DNA of 64,000 bases from an uncultured Eudoraea sp. (GCF_947260015.1 NZ_CAMYOM010000004.1:1-64000), one strand, 5' to 3'; shown: positions 45,255-54,477, counted from the stretch's first letter. Numbers and translations: made by a program. Notes: a model not told the origin generated them from the letters alone.

Positions 45255-46511
45255 ATGGCCTATTTGTTTACATCAGAATCTGTTAGCGAAGGACATCCGG
45301 ATAAGATTGCAGATCAGATTAGTGATGCTTTATTAGATAACTTTTTAGCCTTTGACCCTGAAAGTAAGGTCGCTTGTGAAACCCTGGTAACTACAGGTCA
45401 GGTTATATTGGCCGGAGAAGTTAATAGTCACACCTATGTAGATCTGCAGCAAATAGCGCGTGATGTTATTAATAAGATTGGTTATACCAAAGGGGAGTAT
45501 CAGTTTAGTGGTGATTCATGTGGAGTCATTTCATTGATACATGAACAGTCTGAAGAAATAAATCGGGGTGTTGATCGGGGAAAGAAGGAAGAACAGGGTG
45601 CAGGTGACCAGGGTATGATGTTCGGTTATGCGACCAACGAAAGTGAAAATTTTATGCCCATGGCATTGGATATTTCACATCGAATACTTAAGGAGCTATC
45701 ACTTTTAAGAAAAGAAAATAAGGAGATTATTTATTTGAGGCCGGATGCAAAAGCACAGGTTACCATAGCATATACGGATGATAATACACCTGATAGGATT
45801 GATACTATCGTCATATCTACACAGCATGATGAGTTTGATAAAGATGATGCTAAAATGTTGTCAAAAATCAAAGAAGATCTTATCACTATTTTAATGCCCA
45901 GAGTGATTGCAAAGTTACCGCAGAACACCCAGGCCTTGTTTAATGATAAAATTACGTATCATATAAACCCTACCGGTAAATTTGTCATCGGAGGACCCCA
46001 TGGTGATACCGGATTAACAGGAAGAAAAATTATTGTAGATACTTATGGAGGTAAAGGTGCACACGGAGGAGGTGCTTTCAGCGGGAAGGATCCTAGTAAG
46101 GTAGATCGCAGCGCCGCGTATGCCGCCAGACATGCTGCAAAAAACCTTGTTGCGGCCGGAGTTTCTGAAGAAATATTGGTGCAAGTAAGTTATGCCATTG
46201 GTGTTGTTGAGCCCACTTCTATTTATGTAGATACTTATGGAACTTCAAAAGTAGCTTTAAGTGATGGAGAAATAGCGCAGAAAGTAGCCGAACTCTTTGA
46301 TATGAGGCCATTTGCGATAGAAGACCGACTTAAGCTGAGAAATCCGATTTATTTTGAAACAGCGGCTTATGGCCATATGGGGAAAGAGCCCAAAATGGTG
46401 TCTAAAGTATTTGAATCCCCATATAATGGTAGGGTTGAAAAAGAGGTAGAGTTATTCACCTGGGAGAAATTGGATATGATAGATAAGGTGAAATTGGCGT
46501 TCAATTTGTAA
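45255..46511 (+). CDS. metK: S-adenosylmethionine synthetase
   Basis: Makes SAM from methionine and ATP. 418 residues, all motifs intact: SVSEGHPDKIADQISDA (near 8-24), GEVNS, GAGDQGMMFGYA (near 116-127), the GGPHGDTGLTGRKIIVDTYGG region (near 248-268) and GGGAFSGKDPSKVDRSAAY. It opens the sulfur and methionine block; its product is the ligand of the two SAM-I riboswitches downstream, so MetK closes the feedback loop. Confidence 0.98.
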   Translation: MAYLFTSESVSEGHPDKIADQISDALLDNFLAFDPESKVACETLVTTGQVILAGEVNSHTYVDLQQIARDVINKIGYTKGEYQFSGDSCGVISLIHEQSEEINRGVDRGKKEEQGAGDQGMMFGYATNESENFMPMALDISHRILKELSLLRKENKEIIYLRPDAKAQVTIAYTDDNTPDRIDTIVISTQHDEFDKDDAKMLSKIKEDLITILMPRVIAKLPQNTQALFNDKITYHINPTGKFVIGGPHGDTGLTGRKIIVDTYGGKGAHGGGAFSGKDPSKVDRSAAYAARHAAKNLVAAGVSEEILVQVSYAIGVVEPTSIYVDTYGTSKVALSDGEIAQKVAELFDMRPFAIEDRLKLRNPIYFETAAYGHMGKEPKMVSKVFESPYNGRVEKEVELFTWEKLDMIDKVKLAFNL

Positions 46512-46526
46512 TTTTTTGTACAAATA

Positions 46527-46559
46527 ATAGGAATATCAGTTTTTCCATACCTATATTTG
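46527..46559 (+). promoter_or_regulatory. Promoter of the metY riboswitch transcript with half operator
   Basis: TATATTTG at 46552-46559 is an exact -7 element. Just upstream ATAGGAATA at 46527-46535 is identical to the right half of the 20-bp sites proposed for the Rrf2 protein, and it sits about where the -33 half would be. The left half of the site is degenerate, so control by Rrf2 is possible but unproven. Confidence 0.5.
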
Positions 46560-46589
46560 CTTTTACTAAGTTCAATCACTTGTTGAAAA

Positions 46590-46697
46590 GTTATCAAGAA
46601 AGGTGGAGGGAATAGACCCTTTGAAGCCTTAGCAACCCTTCGTGTCCAATGCGAAGAAGGTGCTAAATTCTATCACATGAAAATTGTGACAGATAAC
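46590..46697 (+). ncRNA. SAM-I riboswitch (S box)
   Basis: Closing stem GTTATC (46590-46595) and GATAAC (46692-46697); between them the S-box core AAGAAAGGTGGAGGGAAT, TGAAGCCTTAGCAACC, and GAAGGTGCTAAATTC in the right order. It should bind SAM and shut off the metY transcript. Another copy precedes metH, with the same core. Confidence 0.93.
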
Positions 46698-46704
46698 ATA
46701 AAAG

Positions 46705-46732
46705 AATTACCTGAGGTAATTTGTCTTTCTTA
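46705..46732 (+). terminator. Likely riboswitch expression platform
   Basis: AATTACC and GGTAATT form a stem with loop TGA, followed by TTGTCTTTCTT. The CTTTCTT is complementary to the AAGAAAG of the S-box core, so a switch between folding states is possible. A terminator role is inferred from position. Confidence 0.45.
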
Positions 46733-46822
46733 ATAACATTTTAATATTTCCCAACTGCTCAGTGTAGCAATTAGGTTTGGATTGTACTGAATTTTATATT
46801 TAATGACGATATAAAGATCGTT

Positions 46823-46858
46823 ATGAAAACAATTATTATTAAGAACCGGTATTCATAG
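46823..46858 (+). CDS. Possible 11-codon leader peptide
   Basis: ATG to TAG encodes MKTIIIKNRYS, ending 22 bases before the metY ATG, in an otherwise unexplained 150-base stretch between the riboswitch and metY. It is preceded by a small hairpin (ACGAT/ATCGT). It could also be chance: the peptide has no methionine or cysteine run as attenuators often have. Confidence 0.25.
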   Translation: MKTIIIKNRYS

Positions 46859-46880
46859 CGAATACACAGAAACAAACATC

Positions 46881-48173
46881 ATGAGTGAACACAAATTTTC
46901 TACCAATGCATTGCACGCAGGACATGACACAACTATAAATGGGGGTACGCGGGCAGTCCCTATCTATCAAAGTACAGCCTATGTATTTAATGATTCTGAA
47001 CATGCAGCTAATTTATTTTCTTTAGCGGAGTTCGGTAATATATACACCAGAATAAACAATCCTACGAATGATATTTTAGAACAACGGCTTGCTGCACTGG
47101 AAGGTGGTATTGCTTCAGTCGTTACTTCTTCGGGAACAGGAGCTATTAATACGGCCCTTTTAGTTCTCTTGAAATCAGGAGATCATATTGTGGCTTCCAA
47201 TAGCCTATATGGGGGGACTTATAATTTATTGAGTGTTACCCTACCCCGGTTTGGAATTACTACAACATTTGTTGACCCTTCAGACACGTCAAATTTCGGG
47301 AAGGCTGTAAAGGAGAATACACGTGCAATTTTTGTAGAGTCACTGGGAAATCCAAAGCTGGATGTTCTTGATTTAAAAGCGATATCAGCAGAAGCAAAGG
47401 CTGCTAAAATTCCTTTCATTGTTGATAATACAGTGGCAACACCAGCCTTGTTAAACCCGATTGAGCATGGAGCCAATATTGTAATTCATTCTCTTACTAA
47501 ATATATCAATGGTAATGGTACAGCACTTGGGGGTGCAGTAATAGATGCCGGAACCTTTGATTGGGCAAACGGAAAATTTCCTGAATTTACAGAACCTTCG
47601 GCAGGATATCACGGTTTAGTATATCATGATGCACTGGGGCCGGCTGCATTTATTGCTAAGGTTAGAATCGAAGGCTTAAGGGATCATGGTGCTTGTCTGA
47701 GCCCATTTAATGCCTTTCAAATAATCCAAGGTCTGGAAACTCTCGAAATACGCATGAAAAAGCATAGTGATAGTGCGCTAGAATTGGCTGAATGGCTCCA
47801 AGGACGCGATGAAGTTACCTGGGTCAATTATCCCGGCCTAAAAAGCAGTAAGTATTTCGCTGAGGCAGAAGCATATTTACCAAAAGGACAAAGTGGGCTA
47901 ATAACATTTGGTGTTAAAGGGGGATATGATTCCGCAAAGAAAATAGCTGACGGAACACAAATTTTTTCCTTGTTGGCCAATATTGGCGATACTAAATCTT
48001 TAATAATTCATCCGGCTAGTACTACACATCAACAATTAGATGATGCAGCACAGGAATCAACAGGAGTGACTAAAGATTTAATACGTTTATCTGTTGGATT
48101 GGAAAATCTGGATGATCTTAAAGCCGATCTGAAACAGGCTTTTGCAACAATTGATAAATCTGTTCTGGCATAG
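46881..48173 (+). CDS. metY: O-acetylhomoserine sulfhydrylase
   Basis: PLP enzyme that makes homocysteine from O-acetylhomoserine and sulfide. 430 residues, matching MetY length. PLP-binding segments: YTRINNPTND, TSSGTGAINTALLVLL, the Schiff-base lysine in HSLTKYINGNG (near 208), and the late HPASTTHQQL. It is under the SAM-I riboswitch and lies 91 bases before the metX fusion, which makes its substrate. Confidence 0.95.
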   Translation: MSEHKFSTNALHAGHDTTINGGTRAVPIYQSTAYVFNDSEHAANLFSLAEFGNIYTRINNPTNDILEQRLAALEGGIASVVTSSGTGAINTALLVLLKSGDHIVASNSLYGGTYNLLSVTLPRFGITTTFVDPSDTSNFGKAVKENTRAIFVESLGNPKLDVLDLKAISAEAKAAKIPFIVDNTVATPALLNPIEHGANIVIHSLTKYINGNGTALGGAVIDAGTFDWANGKFPEFTEPSAGYHGLVYHDALGPAAFIAKVRIEGLRDHGACLSPFNAFQIIQGLETLEIRMKKHSDSALELAEWLQGRDEVTWVNYPGLKSSKYFAEAEAYLPKGQSGLITFGVKGGYDSAKKIADGTQIFSLLANIGDTKSLIIHPASTTHQQLDDAAQESTGVTKDLIRLSVGLENLDDLKADLKQAFATIDKSVLA

Positions 48174-48263
48174 TAGTTATCAAAACAATACTGACATAGG
48201 CTGAGTGGAGTGTATAACTCTTAATAGAAGCACATCTACTCAGCTTTAATTGACATCACTTGC

Positions 48264-51200
48264 ATGAAAGACCTGAATACAACACTTAAAACAATAGAAA
48301 TACCTAAGTATAAAACTTATGGTGGCATTGTGCAAGATATGGAGTTATCCTATCAATTGTTTGGTAAAGAATTGCACTCCGCACCTATTATAGTCGTAAA
48401 TCATGCTCTTACAGGAAATTCAAATGTTGCAGGGCATGATGGTTGGTGGGCTTCATTGATTGGAGAAGGTAAATGTATTGACACAAAGAAATATACTGTG
48501 TTAGCCTTCAACATCCCCGGTAACGGGTATGACGGATTTGTGGTTGACAATTATAAAGATTTTGTGGCAGGTGATATTGCCAGAATATTTCTTCAAGGAT
48601 TGAAAGAGCTCAATATAGATCGTATTTATGCTCTTATTGGGGGTTCATTAGGAGGCGGAATTGCCTGGGAAATGGCAGCGTTAAATCCATTATTAACAGA
48701 ACACTTGATCCCTGTGGCTGCTGATTGGAAGTCAACAGATTGGCTTATTGCCAATTGTCAGATTCAGGAACAATTTCTTGTAAATTCCAAGCAACCAGTC
48801 CACGACGCCAGGATGCATGCTATGTTGTGTTACAGAACTCCCCAGTCTTTTAAAGCAAGGTTTCAAAGAAGCACCAATGAAGAACTACAGGTTTTTAATG
48901 TGGAAAGCTGGCTAACCCATCATGGAAAAAAATTAAATGAAAGGTTTCAGCTTTCGGCTTACAAATTAGCCAACCAATTATTAAAAACGATAGATATCAC
49001 AAGAGATGGAGAAGATGCATTTATCAATCTTCAAAACAGTAAAACCAATATTCATATTATAGGGGTAGATTCTGATCTTTTTTTTACAGCAAATGAGAAT
49101 AAGGATACTTTTAAACAGTTGGCTCAGGCTAAAAGCAATGTAACTTATGGTGAAATTCAATCGTTGCACGGTCATGATGCATTTCTCATTGAATTTGAAC
49201 AGATGCAACAATTGCTCAAGGGAGTTTTTGATACCAATGGAAAATCTGAGAGAATAAAAATTTTAAAGTTTGGAGGGAAGTCACTTTCCAACGGAGAAGG
49301 CCTGGGAAGGGTATTGGATATAATAACCCATAAAGTCAAAAATGGAGAAAATATTGCAGTGGTTTTATCAGCTCGTGAAAAAGCAACAGATCAATTGGAA
49401 GCCATATTAAATAAAGCCGCAAAGGGATTAGATTATTGGGAAGATTTTGAAAATTTTGAAAGCTATCAGAAACATACTTTTAAAAATATAAATCTTTCAG
49501 AGGAATTCCTGGAATTGGTGAAATTATTTGAAGGAGTTACTTTACTTGGTGATTATAGTGCTAAAATAAAAGACCAGGTTCTGGCATATGGAGAGCTAAT
49601 ATCAGGTAAGTTGATCACAAAATTGCTTATTGGAGAAGGAATCAATGCAAAATTACTTGACAGCCGCCGACTGATAAAAACAGATGATTCTTATGGAGAT
49701 GCCAAATTGCTGGAAGATGTATCCAGGGAAAATGTAATTCATGAATTTTCGAAATTAAAGCCAGATGAGGTGCCATTGATCACAGGTTTTATTGCTTCTA
49801 CCGAGACAGATGAAACAACAACATTAGGTCGTAATGGCAGTAATTATACTGCTTCTCTTGTTGCAAACTTTTTGGACGCAGAAGAATTGCAAAATTATAC
49901 TCATGTTGATGGTATTTTCACAGCAAACCCCGAATTTGTTTCTGAAGCACAAAGAATTGAGCAATTGTCATATAGTGAGGCGAATGAACTTGCAAATTTT
50001 GGAGCAACCATTTTACACGCGAAGACTATTATTCCCTTAATCGAAAAGAATATCCCATTGAGGATACTCAATACTTTTAATAATGATAATGAGGGTACGC
50101 TGATCAGTGCCAAATCTAGCAAAGAAGGAATAAAATCTTTATCCGCCATTGAAAATGAAGCTTTAATTAATCTCGAGGGAAGAGGTTTGTTAGGGAAAGT
50201 AGGAATTGATGCGCGAATTTTCAGAACTCTTAGCCAAAATAATATAAGTGTAAGTATCATCTCCCAGGGTTCTTCAGAGAGAGGAATTGGATTGGTAGTT
50301 AATTCGGAGAAGGCACACTTGGCAAAAAGGGTATTGGAAATGGAGTTTGAGAGCGATTTTCAATCGCGTGATATTAATACAATAACTATTGTTAGCGAAG
50401 TTTCAGTCATCTCTATTGTGGGTCAGGATCTAAGCACTTTTCACAAACCATATAATGCCTTAATCAAGAATCAAATAGTTCCCTTATTATTTAACAACAC
50501 AATTTCAGGGAAGAATGTAAGCCTGGTAGTTAAGAAATCAGACCTTTACAAGGCACTTAATGTTATGCATGGTCAAATTTTCGGGATTAGTAAAAAGGTA
50601 AATCTGGCGATTTTTGGACATGGAAATGTAGGGGGTACTTTAGTTGATCAGATCTTAGATTCGGAAAAGGGAATTGAGGAAAGAAAAGGCATTAATCTAA
50701 ATGTATTTGCCCTGGCAAATTCGAGAAAATTACTTTTGAACAAAGATGGTATTTCTAAAAAATGGGAGGAGGAAATTAATGAAAATGGCATTCCTTATAC
50801 TATAAATCATATTTTTGATTATGCCAAAATACATCATCTGGAAAATTTAATTGCCATTGATAATACAGCAAGCGAGGATTTTGTGGCCAATTATTTTGAT
50901 TTTATTGAAAGTGGATTTGATCTTGTGTCCTCAAATAAAATTGCTAATACTTTGGGATTTGACTACTACAGATTGATAAGGGATGAGTTGTCAAAAAAAC
51001 AGAAACAATACCTATATGAAACTAATGTGGGTGCCGGCTTACCATTAATTGATACAATAAAACTTTTACATTTATCCGGTGAAAATATTACGCGAATTAA
51101 AGGTGTTTTTTCGGGGTCTTTAAGTTATATTTTTAATACTTTTTCTGAAGAGGACACTTCCTTTTCCACGATTTTGAAAAACGCCATTTCAAGTGGATTT

Positions 51201-51668
51201 ACCGAGCCCGATCCAAGAGAGGATTTATCCGGTAACGATGTGGGTAGAAAGTTGCTGATACTAGCTCGTGAATTGGAACTCGAAAATGAATTTGATGATA
51301 TTTCAATTCAAAATCTTATACCAATATCTCTCCGTAATGGAAGTGTGCAGGAATTCTTGAATGGATTTGAAGTCCTGGATGATTTTTTTAGTAAAATCAA
51401 GGACAACCAGGAGCCGAATCATGTACTCCGCTATGTTGGGGATTTGTATGGTGATTTACAGAAAGAGAAAGGAAATCTGGAAGTAAAACTGGTATCAGTC
51501 CCTAAGGAGAGTGCCCTGGGTCAGGTTAAAGGTTCTGATTCTATTATTGAGATATATACCGAGTCATATGGCGAACATCCATTGGTAATTCAGGGTGCAG
51601 GAGCCGGTGCTGCCGTAACTGCTCGAGGGGTTTTTGGGGATATTTTGCGTATTGCAGCAAAAATATGA
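48264..51668 (+). CDS. Triple fusion: MetX, aspartokinase, homoserine dehydrogenase
   Basis: 1134 residues. Residues 1-325 are a MetX-type homoserine acetyltransferase (alpha/beta hydrolase fold): nucleophile Ser128 in GGSLGGG, acid Asp271, and His304 in LHGHDAFL. Residues 331-620 are aspartokinase (KFGGKS at 335-340, FLSGREK-like and TTLGRNGSNYTAS). A regulatory ACT pair follows (about 640-770). Residues 779-1134 are homoserine dehydrogenase with the NAD(P) loop GHGNVGG near 786-792 and ETNVGAGLPLIDT near 919-931. One chain thus phosphorylates aspartate, reduces the semialdehyde to homoserine and acetylates it; aspartate-semialdehyde dehydrogenase acts between and is elsewhere. All catalytic parts look intact. 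Confidence 0.93.
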   Translation: MKDLNTTLKTIEIPKYKTYGGIVQDMELSYQLFGKELHSAPIIVVNHALTGNSNVAGHDGWWASLIGEGKCIDTKKYTVLAFNIPGNGYDGFVVDNYKDFVAGDIARIFLQGLKELNIDRIYALIGGSLGGGIAWEMAALNPLLTEHLIPVAADWKSTDWLIANCQIQEQFLVNSKQPVHDARMHAMLCYRTPQSFKARFQRSTNEELQVFNVESWLTHHGKKLNERFQLSAYKLANQLLKTIDITRDGEDAFINLQNSKTNIHIIGVDSDLFFTANENKDTFKQLAQAKSNVTYGEIQSLHGHDAFLIEFEQMQQLLKGVFDTNGKSERIKILKFGGKSLSNGEGLGRVLDIITHKVKNGENIAVVLSAREKATDQLEAILNKAAKGLDYWEDFENFESYQKHTFKNINLSEEFLELVKLFEGVTLLGDYSAKIKDQVLAYGELISGKLITKLLIGEGINAKLLDSRRLIKTDDSYGDAKLLEDVSRENVIHEFSKLKPDEVPLITGFIASTETDETTTLGRNGSNYTASLVANFLDAEELQNYTHVDGIFTANPEFVSEAQRIEQLSYSEANELANFGATILHAKTIIPLIEKNIPLRILNTFNNDNEGTLISAKSSKEGIKSLSAIENEALINLEGRGLLGKVGIDARIFRTLSQNNISVSIISQGSSERGIGLVVNSEKAHLAKRVLEMEFESDFQSRDINTITIVSEVSVISIVGQDLSTFHKPYNALIKNQIVPLLFNNTISGKNVSLVVKKSDLYKALNVMHGQIFGISKKVNLAIFGHGNVGGTLVDQILDSEKGIEERKGINLNVFALANSRKLLLNKDGISKKWEEEINENGIPYTINHIFDYAKIHHLENLIAIDNTASEDFVANYFDFIESGFDLVSSNKIANTLGFDYYRLIRDELSKKQKQYLYETNVGAGLPLIDTIKLLHLSGENITRIKGVFSGSLSYIFNTFSEEDTSFSTILKNAISSGFTEPDPREDLSGNDVGRKLLILARELELENEFDDISIQNLIPISLRNGSVQEFLNGFEVLDDFFSKIKDNQEPNHVLRYVGDLYGDLQKEKGNLEVKLVSVPKESALGQVKGSDSIIEIYTESYGEHPLVIQGAGAGAAVTARGVFGDILRIAAKI

Positions 51669-51701
51669 TTGTTTTTTGAATAATCCTGCAAATAGAAAAA
51701 G

Positions 51702-52874
51702 ATGAAAAAGAAAAAATTTGAAACTGAGGCGATACGTACACAAATAGAACGTTCAAAGTTTTTGGAACATTCAAGTCCGATGTACCTTACATCCAGTTTT
51801 ATTTTTGAGGATAGTGAAGATATGAGGGCTTCCTTTGCGGAAGAAAAAGAGCGAAATATATACTCGAGATATTCCAATCCTAATTCATCAGAGTTTATAG
51901 AAAAAGTATGTAAAATGGAAGGCGCAGAGGATGGATTTGCATTCTCCTCGGGGATGTCGGCTGTTTTTTCAACCTTTGCCGCTTTGTTAAACAGTGGCGA
52001 TCATATTATATCGGCACGAAGTATTTTTGGTTCAACTCATAGCCTTTTCACTCAGGTTTTTCCAAAATGGAATATTAGCCACAGCTATTTTAAAATTGGG
52101 GAATTAGAAAATTTAGAAAAACTAATTACACCAAAAACCAAAATACTCTTTGCAGAATCCCCAACAAATCCAGGTGTTGATATTCTCGACCTTGAAGCAC
52201 TTGGCAGGTTTTCAAAAAAGCACAAACTTATAATGATTGTCGATAATTGCTTTGCTTCTCCTTATTTGCAGCAGCCCATAGAATTTGGAGCGGATCTGAT
52301 AATTCATTCCGGTACTAAACTCATGGATGGACAGGGTAGGGTATTGGCTGGTATTACAGTTGGTAAAAAAGAATTAATAGATCAAATTTACCGGTATTCA
52401 AGAATAACAGGCCCTGCATTATCTCCATTTAATGCATGGGTTCTATCCAAAAGTCTTGAAACTTTGGCGGTAAGAGTAGACAGACATTGTGCAAATGCAC
52501 TAAAAGTGGCCGAATTTTTAGAAGGCAATAAAAGTGTTAATTGGGTAAAGTATCCATTTTTAAAAAGCCACCCTCAATTCAAACTTGCCAGAAGGCAGAT
52601 GAAGGCCGGTGGATGCGTGGTCGCATTCGAGTTAAAAGGCGGGCAAGATGCAGGGAAGAGATTTTTTGATTCCATTGGCTTATTATCTTTATCTGCCAAT
52701 TTGGGAGATACTCGAAGTATAGTTACGCATCCCGCATCTACTACACATAGCAAGTTGTCTGTAGAAGAAAGAATGGAATGTGGTATAACTGATGGCATGG
52801 TGCGAGTCTCTGTTGGCCTGGAGCACGTTGATGATATTATTGGTGATATAAAACAGGCGTTGGATAAGATATGA
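51702..52874 (+). CDS. metZ: O-succinylhomoserine sulfhydrylase-like PLP enzyme
   Basis: A second cystathionine-gamma-synthase-fold enzyme, 390 residues. YSRYSNPNSSEF and SSGMSAVFSTFAALL bind the cofactor; the Schiff-base lysine is in HSGTKLMDGQGR (near 206). HPASTTHSKL closes the active site. MetZ is the best match, but MetB (cystathionine gamma-synthase) cannot be excluded. Since the fusion upstream acetylates homoserine, this enzyme may use O-acetylhomoserine as MetY does. It starts 34 bases after the fusion stop, so it is probably in the riboswitch-controlled operon. Confidence 0.85.
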   Translation: MKKKKFETEAIRTQIERSKFLEHSSPMYLTSSFIFEDSEDMRASFAEEKERNIYSRYSNPNSSEFIEKVCKMEGAEDGFAFSSGMSAVFSTFAALLNSGDHIISARSIFGSTHSLFTQVFPKWNISHSYFKIGELENLEKLITPKTKILFAESPTNPGVDILDLEALGRFSKKHKLIMIVDNCFASPYLQQPIEFGADLIIHSGTKLMDGQGRVLAGITVGKKELIDQIYRYSRITGPALSPFNAWVLSKSLETLAVRVDRHCANALKVAEFLEGNKSVNWVKYPFLKSHPQFKLARRQMKAGGCVVAFELKGGQDAGKRFFDSIGLLSLSANLGDTRSIVTHPASTTHSKLSVEERMECGITDGMVRVSVGLEHVDDIIGDIKQALDKI

Positions 52875-52877
52875 GAC

Positions 52878-52893
52878 ATAGGAATATTCCTAT
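52878..52893 (+). promoter_or_regulatory. 16-bp palindrome before rrf2
   Basis: ATAGGAATATTCCTAT is a perfect palindrome, made of the ATAGGAAT half found in the 20-bp sites downstream. It is 19 bases before the rrf2 start, with a near -7 element TATCTTCG at 52900-52907. It fits self-regulation by the Rrf2 protein. Confidence 0.65.
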
Positions 52894-52911
52894 TTTAACT
52901 ATCTTCGCATA

Positions 52912-53325
52912 ATGCTTTCTAAAAAGACAAAATACGGATTAAAGGCCCTGACTTATTTGGCGTCTCAAAGTAAAAGAGAGCCAGTTCAGATTTCGCAAAT
53001 TGCAAGGCATGAGAATATTTCTCAAAAATTTTTAGAAACTATTTTACTCACTTTACGTAAAACAGGATTTTTAGGATCAAAGAAGGGCAAAGGAGGAGGT
53101 TATTACCTAATAAAGGAACCAAGCGAAATTCTGATGACAACCGTTATTCGTGTATTGGAAGGGCCTATTGCCATGGTTCCTTGTGTAAGTCTTAATTTTT
53201 ATGAAAAGTGCGACGATTGCCCGGATGAAAATAAATGTGCTGTCCACAAATTAATGCTTCAGGTACGTGACAGCGTTCTGGAAGTCTATAGAAATAATAC
53301 CCTTGCTGATCTTATTTCGGAATAA
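52912..53325 (+). CDS. Rrf2-family transcriptional regulator
   Basis: 137 residues. The N-terminal winged helix-turn-helix follows the Rrf2/CymR/IscR pattern (KTKYGLKALTYLA, ISQIARHENISQKFLETILLTLRKTGFLGSKKGKGGGYYL). It carries four cysteines, Cys91, Cys100, Cys103 and Cys109, close in number and spacing to the IscR [2Fe-2S] ligands (92, 98, 104), so a redox cofactor is possible; CymR, the cysteine-metabolism repressor of Firmicutes, lacks it. It stands directly in front of sulfate-reduction genes whose promoters share a repeated site. I infer it controls them. Confidence 0.88.
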   Translation: MLSKKTKYGLKALTYLASQSKREPVQISQIARHENISQKFLETILLTLRKTGFLGSKKGKGGGYYLIKEPSEILMTTVIRVLEGPIAMVPCVSLNFYEKCDDCPDENKCAVHKLMLQVRDSVLEVYRNNTLADLISE

Positions 53326-53391
53326 AAAATTATCAAAATTTTTGGTATACCTATGAATCATTCGCAATAATAATATAGTTTTTTAAATAAT

Positions 53392-53411
53392 CTACTAAAA
53401 CTATAGGATTA
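53392..53411 (+). promoter_or_regulatory. Rrf2 operator candidate, site 1
   Basis: CTACTAAAACTATAGGATTA, 16 of 20 identical to site 3 (54492). It is upstream of the -7 element at 53458, in the intergenic region after rrf2. Confidence 0.55.
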
Positions 53412-53457
53412 AAGTAATATTTGAAAATAAATAACGTCTTACTTTGAAATATTATTC

Positions 53458-53491
53458 TATTTTTGAACACTCTATTAAATCGATAGGAATA
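53458..53491 (+). promoter_or_regulatory. cysH promoter with Rrf2 operator candidate, site 2
   Basis: TATTTTTG at 53458-53465 is an exact -7 element. CTATTAAATCGATAGGAATA follows at 53472-53491, covering the transcript start, a classic place for a repressor. The site starts 14 bases after the -7 element, the same offset as at 54478/54492. Confidence 0.7.
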
Positions 53492-53502
53492 AAATAATAC
53501 AA

Positions 53503-53766
53503 ATGATTGCAGACCAATTTATAATTAATAAGGAAGCAACGAGTAGCAGTTATAAAACAGATAGCACTTCGGATCAACCAAGACGAAGCATTGCCAAGTC
53601 TATTAGCTGGCGTGCTATCGGAACACTAGATACGATAATAATATCATGGATTATTACGGGTACTCTTTCTCTGGCATTTTCTATTGGATTGGTAGAATTG
53701 GTAACAAAGATGGTCTTGTATTTTTTACATGAACGATTGTGGAATACTATTAAGTGGGGGAGGTAA
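53503..53766 (+). CDS. DUF2061 small membrane protein
   Basis: 87 residues with two hydrophobic stretches (about 43-60 and 63-77) and the family pattern SIAKSISWRAIGTLDTIIISW and LHERLWNTIKWGR. Function unknown; DUF2061 proteins are frequently beside sulfate-assimilation genes, so a role in sulfate or sulfite handling at the membrane is a fair inference. It is the first gene of the cysH transcript, 23 bases before it, with the Rrf2 site 11 bases before its ATG. Confidence 0.8.
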   Translation: MIADQFIINKEATSSSYKTDSTSDQPRRSIAKSISWRAIGTLDTIIISWIITGTLSLAFSIGLVELVTKMVLYFLHERLWNTIKWGR

Positions 53767-53788
53767 TTTTAACATTAAAAAATAAGAT

Positions 53789-54412
53789 ATGAGTTTGTCA
53801 ACGCAGGATATAGAACATTTAAATAATCACTTTAGGGGAATACCTCCCGCAGAGATAATTTCATGGGCAATTCTTTATGGTTCCAAATCTGTAGTTACTA
53901 CCAATTTCAGGCCATATGAAGTAGCCATATTAAATGCCGTTGCTGAGGTTAAATCGGATATTCCTGTTATCTGGTGCGATACCGGATATAATACACCCAA
54001 TACCTACAAACATGCGGAGGAATTGATCTCTGGATTGAATTTAAATATTAAATTGTTTGTTCCCAGACAGACCACCGCACATAGAGATGCGGTAATGGGA
54101 ATTCCCGATATTGATGACCCCAGGCATAAAAAATTTACAGAACAGGTGAAACTGGAACCTTTCCGACGAGCGATGGCCGAGCACAAACCAGACGTATGGT
54201 TTACAAACCTTAGAAAAGGCCAGACTGCTTTAAGAGATACATTAAACATTTTAAGCTTAAGTGAAGAAGGAGTCCTTAAGGTAAGTCCGTTTTACCATTG
54301 GAATGATACGCGTCTGGATGCCTATTTGAATACAAGAGGGCTACCCAATGAACACAACTATTTTGACCCTACCAAGGTTTTAGAAAACCGGGAGTGTGGT
54401 TTACACACTTAA
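53789..54412 (+). CDS. cysH: Phosphoadenylylsulfate (PAPS/APS) reductase
   Basis: Reduces activated sulfate to sulfite using thioredoxin or glutaredoxin. 207 residues, short as I recall for this phylum. VVTTNFRPYEVAILNA, VIWCDTGYNTPNTYKHAEE, VWFTNLRKGQTALRD and the C-terminal catalytic Cys in ENRECGLHT are present. It lacks the Cys-Cys pairs of iron-sulfur APS reductases, so the PAPS type is more likely. Sulfate adenylyltransferase genes (cysD, cysN), often next in such operons, are not here; the next gene starts 114 bases on behind its own site. Confidence 0.88.
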   Translation: MSLSTQDIEHLNNHFRGIPPAEIISWAILYGSKSVVTTNFRPYEVAILNAVAEVKSDIPVIWCDTGYNTPNTYKHAEELISGLNLNIKLFVPRQTTAHRDAVMGIPDIDDPRHKKFTEQVKLEPFRRAMAEHKPDVWFTNLRKGQTALRDTLNILSLSEEGVLKVSPFYHWNDTRLDAYLNTRGLPNEHNYFDPTKVLENRECGLHT

Positions 54413-54477
54413 ACACAATAACGAAAAAGCTTACTACTGGTCTACAGAATAATTCCAACATTTTATTAGCGATCATT

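Noticed and set aside
49901-50260. Minus-strand frame of about 119 codons opposite aspartokinase
   Set aside because: Shadow of the strongly conserved plus-strand frame; no family pattern or start signal.
53789-54412. cysH as a truncated gene because it is short
   Set aside because: The C-terminal catalytic ECGLH is present and all internal motifs are there; this short form is the one I know for this phylum.
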